DNA of 5,210 nucleotides, from positions 1 to 5,210 of the forward strand of contig JAEZXF010000155.1 of assembly GCA_023419995.1 (NCBI GenBank), written 5' to 3'. This document shows positions 3,978-5,210 of this stretch, piece by piece. The notes below the pieces were generated by a model, which worked only from the letters and a program-made list of their open reading frames with translations, did no database searches and had not been told where the DNA came from. The translations under genes were made by a program, and so were the position numbers. Numbering within the stretch: position 1 is the stretch's first letter; the number at the start of each line of letters is the position of its first letter. The stretch comes from Pseudomonadota bacterium. Its GTDB lineage: Bacteria; Pseudomonadota; Alphaproteobacteria; Rhizobiales; Rhizobiaceae.

Positions 3978-5210
3978 TTCCGGACAGGACGATCTGCTCG
4001 TCCCAGTCGATCGGCAGACTGGCGGTGCGTAGAGATGTTGCGCTGACCGAGGCGGGCTGGGTCCCGGCGAGGATGGCTTCGACGATCGCGGGCGCGAGAA
4101 AGTTCAGTCGGACGAGGCGCGACACCCAGGAGTCGTTGACCTTTTCCTCGCGGGCGATGCTGGCGATGTCGATCATGCCGGTCTGAAGCTGTTGCCACCA
4201 GCTATGCCCCTTGCGCAGCAACTCGACGAGGCCGGGATCAGGCCTGCCCTGTGAGACCGGCCGGCCATCGCGCTGGACCAGCCGGATGGTCCGACCGGTG
4301 CGGGTCAGACGGACCGGCGAGGTAAGCGGGATCGAGGTCTGTGTACCTGCAGAGACCTCGACAGCCAGAGCTGCACATAGAGCCGTGACTGACAGTTCGA
4401 CGGCTACCTCATCTGGCTGGACACTAACCTTCGCCACAAGATTGCGGATCGTATCGCGCCGCTTGCTACGGACGGAAGCGGCAAGTTGTTCGGCCTTTTT
4501 GAGGATCATCCGCAGGCGATTGCTTTCGAGCGGTATCCCTGCTTGCGCGAGCAGGGCCAGCGGATCATCGAGCGCCTCGGCCAGAAGCCGGCTGACGGCC
4601 GCCTCGATCTCCAGCGCCGGGATACGCAGGCCATCAGTGGCGTGCCGGTCTGCATCATGCTGGAGCGATCGGCTCACATAGTAACGATAGCGGACTTTCC
4701 CTTTGCAGGCATGGACGGCGACCAGCGGTTCGCCGTGCTGATCAAAGATGCGGCCCGCAAGCAGACTGGGCGACTGTGTCCTGCTGCCCGACCTCTCGCC
4801 CTGCAGATTGGCGACAAGCATCCGCTGGACGCCGTCCCAGGTTGCACGATCAATGATCGCCTCATGTTTTCCGGCATGGACCTGCCCCTTGTGATGGATT
4901 TCGCCGATGTAGATGGGATTGGAGAGCAGCTTGTAGATCTGCCCCCGGGTGAACGGACGGCCGCCTGTCGCCCTCCCGGTCGTGGCAATGCGCTCGGGCG
5001 CAATAATGCCTTCTTGCGCCAGTTCTCCGGCAACCAGGCGAACATTCCCCAGATCGAGGTAACGCGCGAAGAGGTGTCGAACGATTTCGGCATGCTCTTC
5101 GACGATCGCCAGCGTCCTGCCATCGGGCTTGTAGCCAAGCGGCGGGTTGCCACCCATCCACATGCCACGCGCCTTGGATGCGGCGATCTTGTCGCGGATG
5201 CGTTCTGCGG
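3973..5210 (-). CDS. Large serine recombinase, N-terminus beyond the window
   Basis: A site-specific recombinase of the large serine type, which integrates, excises or inverts DNA. The gene enters from the right edge, in frame as AERIRDKIAASKARGMWMGG, so the Met at 5163 is internal, not the start. The resolvase-like catalytic domain with its active-site Ser lies outside. Counting from 5163, residues 1-120 form the Recombinase domain (GGNPPLGYKPDGR; LSNPIYIGEIHHKG, 80-93; HEAIIDRATWDGVQ). Residues 134-165 are the beta-ribbon region (LLAGRIFDQHGEPL ... RYRYYVSRS), which has a single Cys and so lacks the usual four zinc-binding cysteines. A helical stretch follows. Residues 331-367 form a helix-turn-helix (IASIAREEKVNDSWVSRLVR) before FLAPAIVEAILAG. 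This C-terminal style is common in alphaproteobacterial recombinases. No frameshift is seen in the visible 413 codons. It points towards the tRNA-Ser gene and probably marks a second mobile element. Confidence 0.93.
   Translation of the reverse strand, partial: AERIRDKIAASKARGMWMGGNPPLGYKPDGRTLAIVEEHAEIVRHLFARYLDLGNVRLVAGELAQEGIIAPERIATTGRATGGRPFTRGQIYKLLSNPIYIGEIHHKGQVHAGKHEAIIDRATWDGVQRMLVANLQGERSGSRTQSPSLLAGRIFDQHGEPLVAVHACKGKVRYRYYVSRSLQHDADRHATDGLRIPALEIEAAVSRLLAEALDDPLALLAQAGIPLESNRLRMILKKAEQLAASVRSKRRDTIRNLVAKVSVQPDEVAVELSVTALCAALAVEVSAGTQTSIPLTSPVRLTRTGRTIRLVQRDGRPVSQGRPDPGLVELLRKGHSWWQQLQTGMIDIASIAREEKVNDSWVSRLVRLNFLAPAIVEAILAGTQPASVSATSLRTASLPIDWDEQIVLSGM

Noticed and set aside
3487..4198. 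Minus-strand frames crossing tRNA-Ser (with EREGFEPS- or GERGIRTLD-like segments)
   Set aside because: They are antisense translations of the tRNA-Ser gene and flanking DNA, a frequent annotation artefact.
4211..4681. Plus-strand open frame opposite the recombinase
   Set aside because: Ser/Arg-rich shadow of the minus-strand recombinase, with no domain or ribosome site.
1..5210. CRISPR array, riboswitch or insertion sequence
   Set aside because: There are no regularly spaced direct repeats of suitable length, no recognisable riboswitch core, and no transposase with terminal repeats in the window.

Overview
The window is GC-rich DNA with proteobacterial features. The best guess is an alphaproteobacterium, probably of the Sphingomonadales or a relative. 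This rests on a GTA-type holin, the style of the large serine recombinase, tRNAs with encoded CCA ends and the codon use. It is an inference from protein style, not a search result.

Left part (59-1636): a compact, translationally coupled phage lysis cassette on the + strand. It holds a lambda-R/GH104-like endolysin with a C-terminal membrane anchor, a GTA_holin_3TM-type holin, and a third small protein with about three membrane segments. Stop and start codons almost touch or overlap, and each gene has a good Shine-Dalgarno.

Middle (1637-3188): three genes of unknown function, the first part with visibly lower GC. A minus-strand 252-aa protein and a plus-strand 83-aa protein are head to head, and their start codons share one CATG. 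A spaced set of TGATAC hexamers and a strong Rho-independent terminator follow, then a 94-aa probable zinc-ribbon protein. This stretch ends at 3189-3234 in the 3' half of a tRNA-Gly(CCC) gene with no 5' half. That is the usual scar of integration into a tRNA gene, so the lysis genes and the unknown genes probably form the right end of a prophage, with the unknown genes as end cargo.

Right part: 3235-3638 is non-coding, hairpin-rich and probably chromosomal. It leads through a good promoter to a complete tRNA-Ser(GGA) at 3639-3728. After 244 bp of structured non-coding DNA comes a large serine recombinase gene on the minus strand, whose N-terminal catalytic part runs off the window. It probably belongs to a second mobile element, so only a few hundred bases of core chromosome seem to separate two elements.

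The best candidates for something undescribed are the divergent gene pair with the shared CATG at the prophage edge, and the C-terminally membrane-anchored endolysin.
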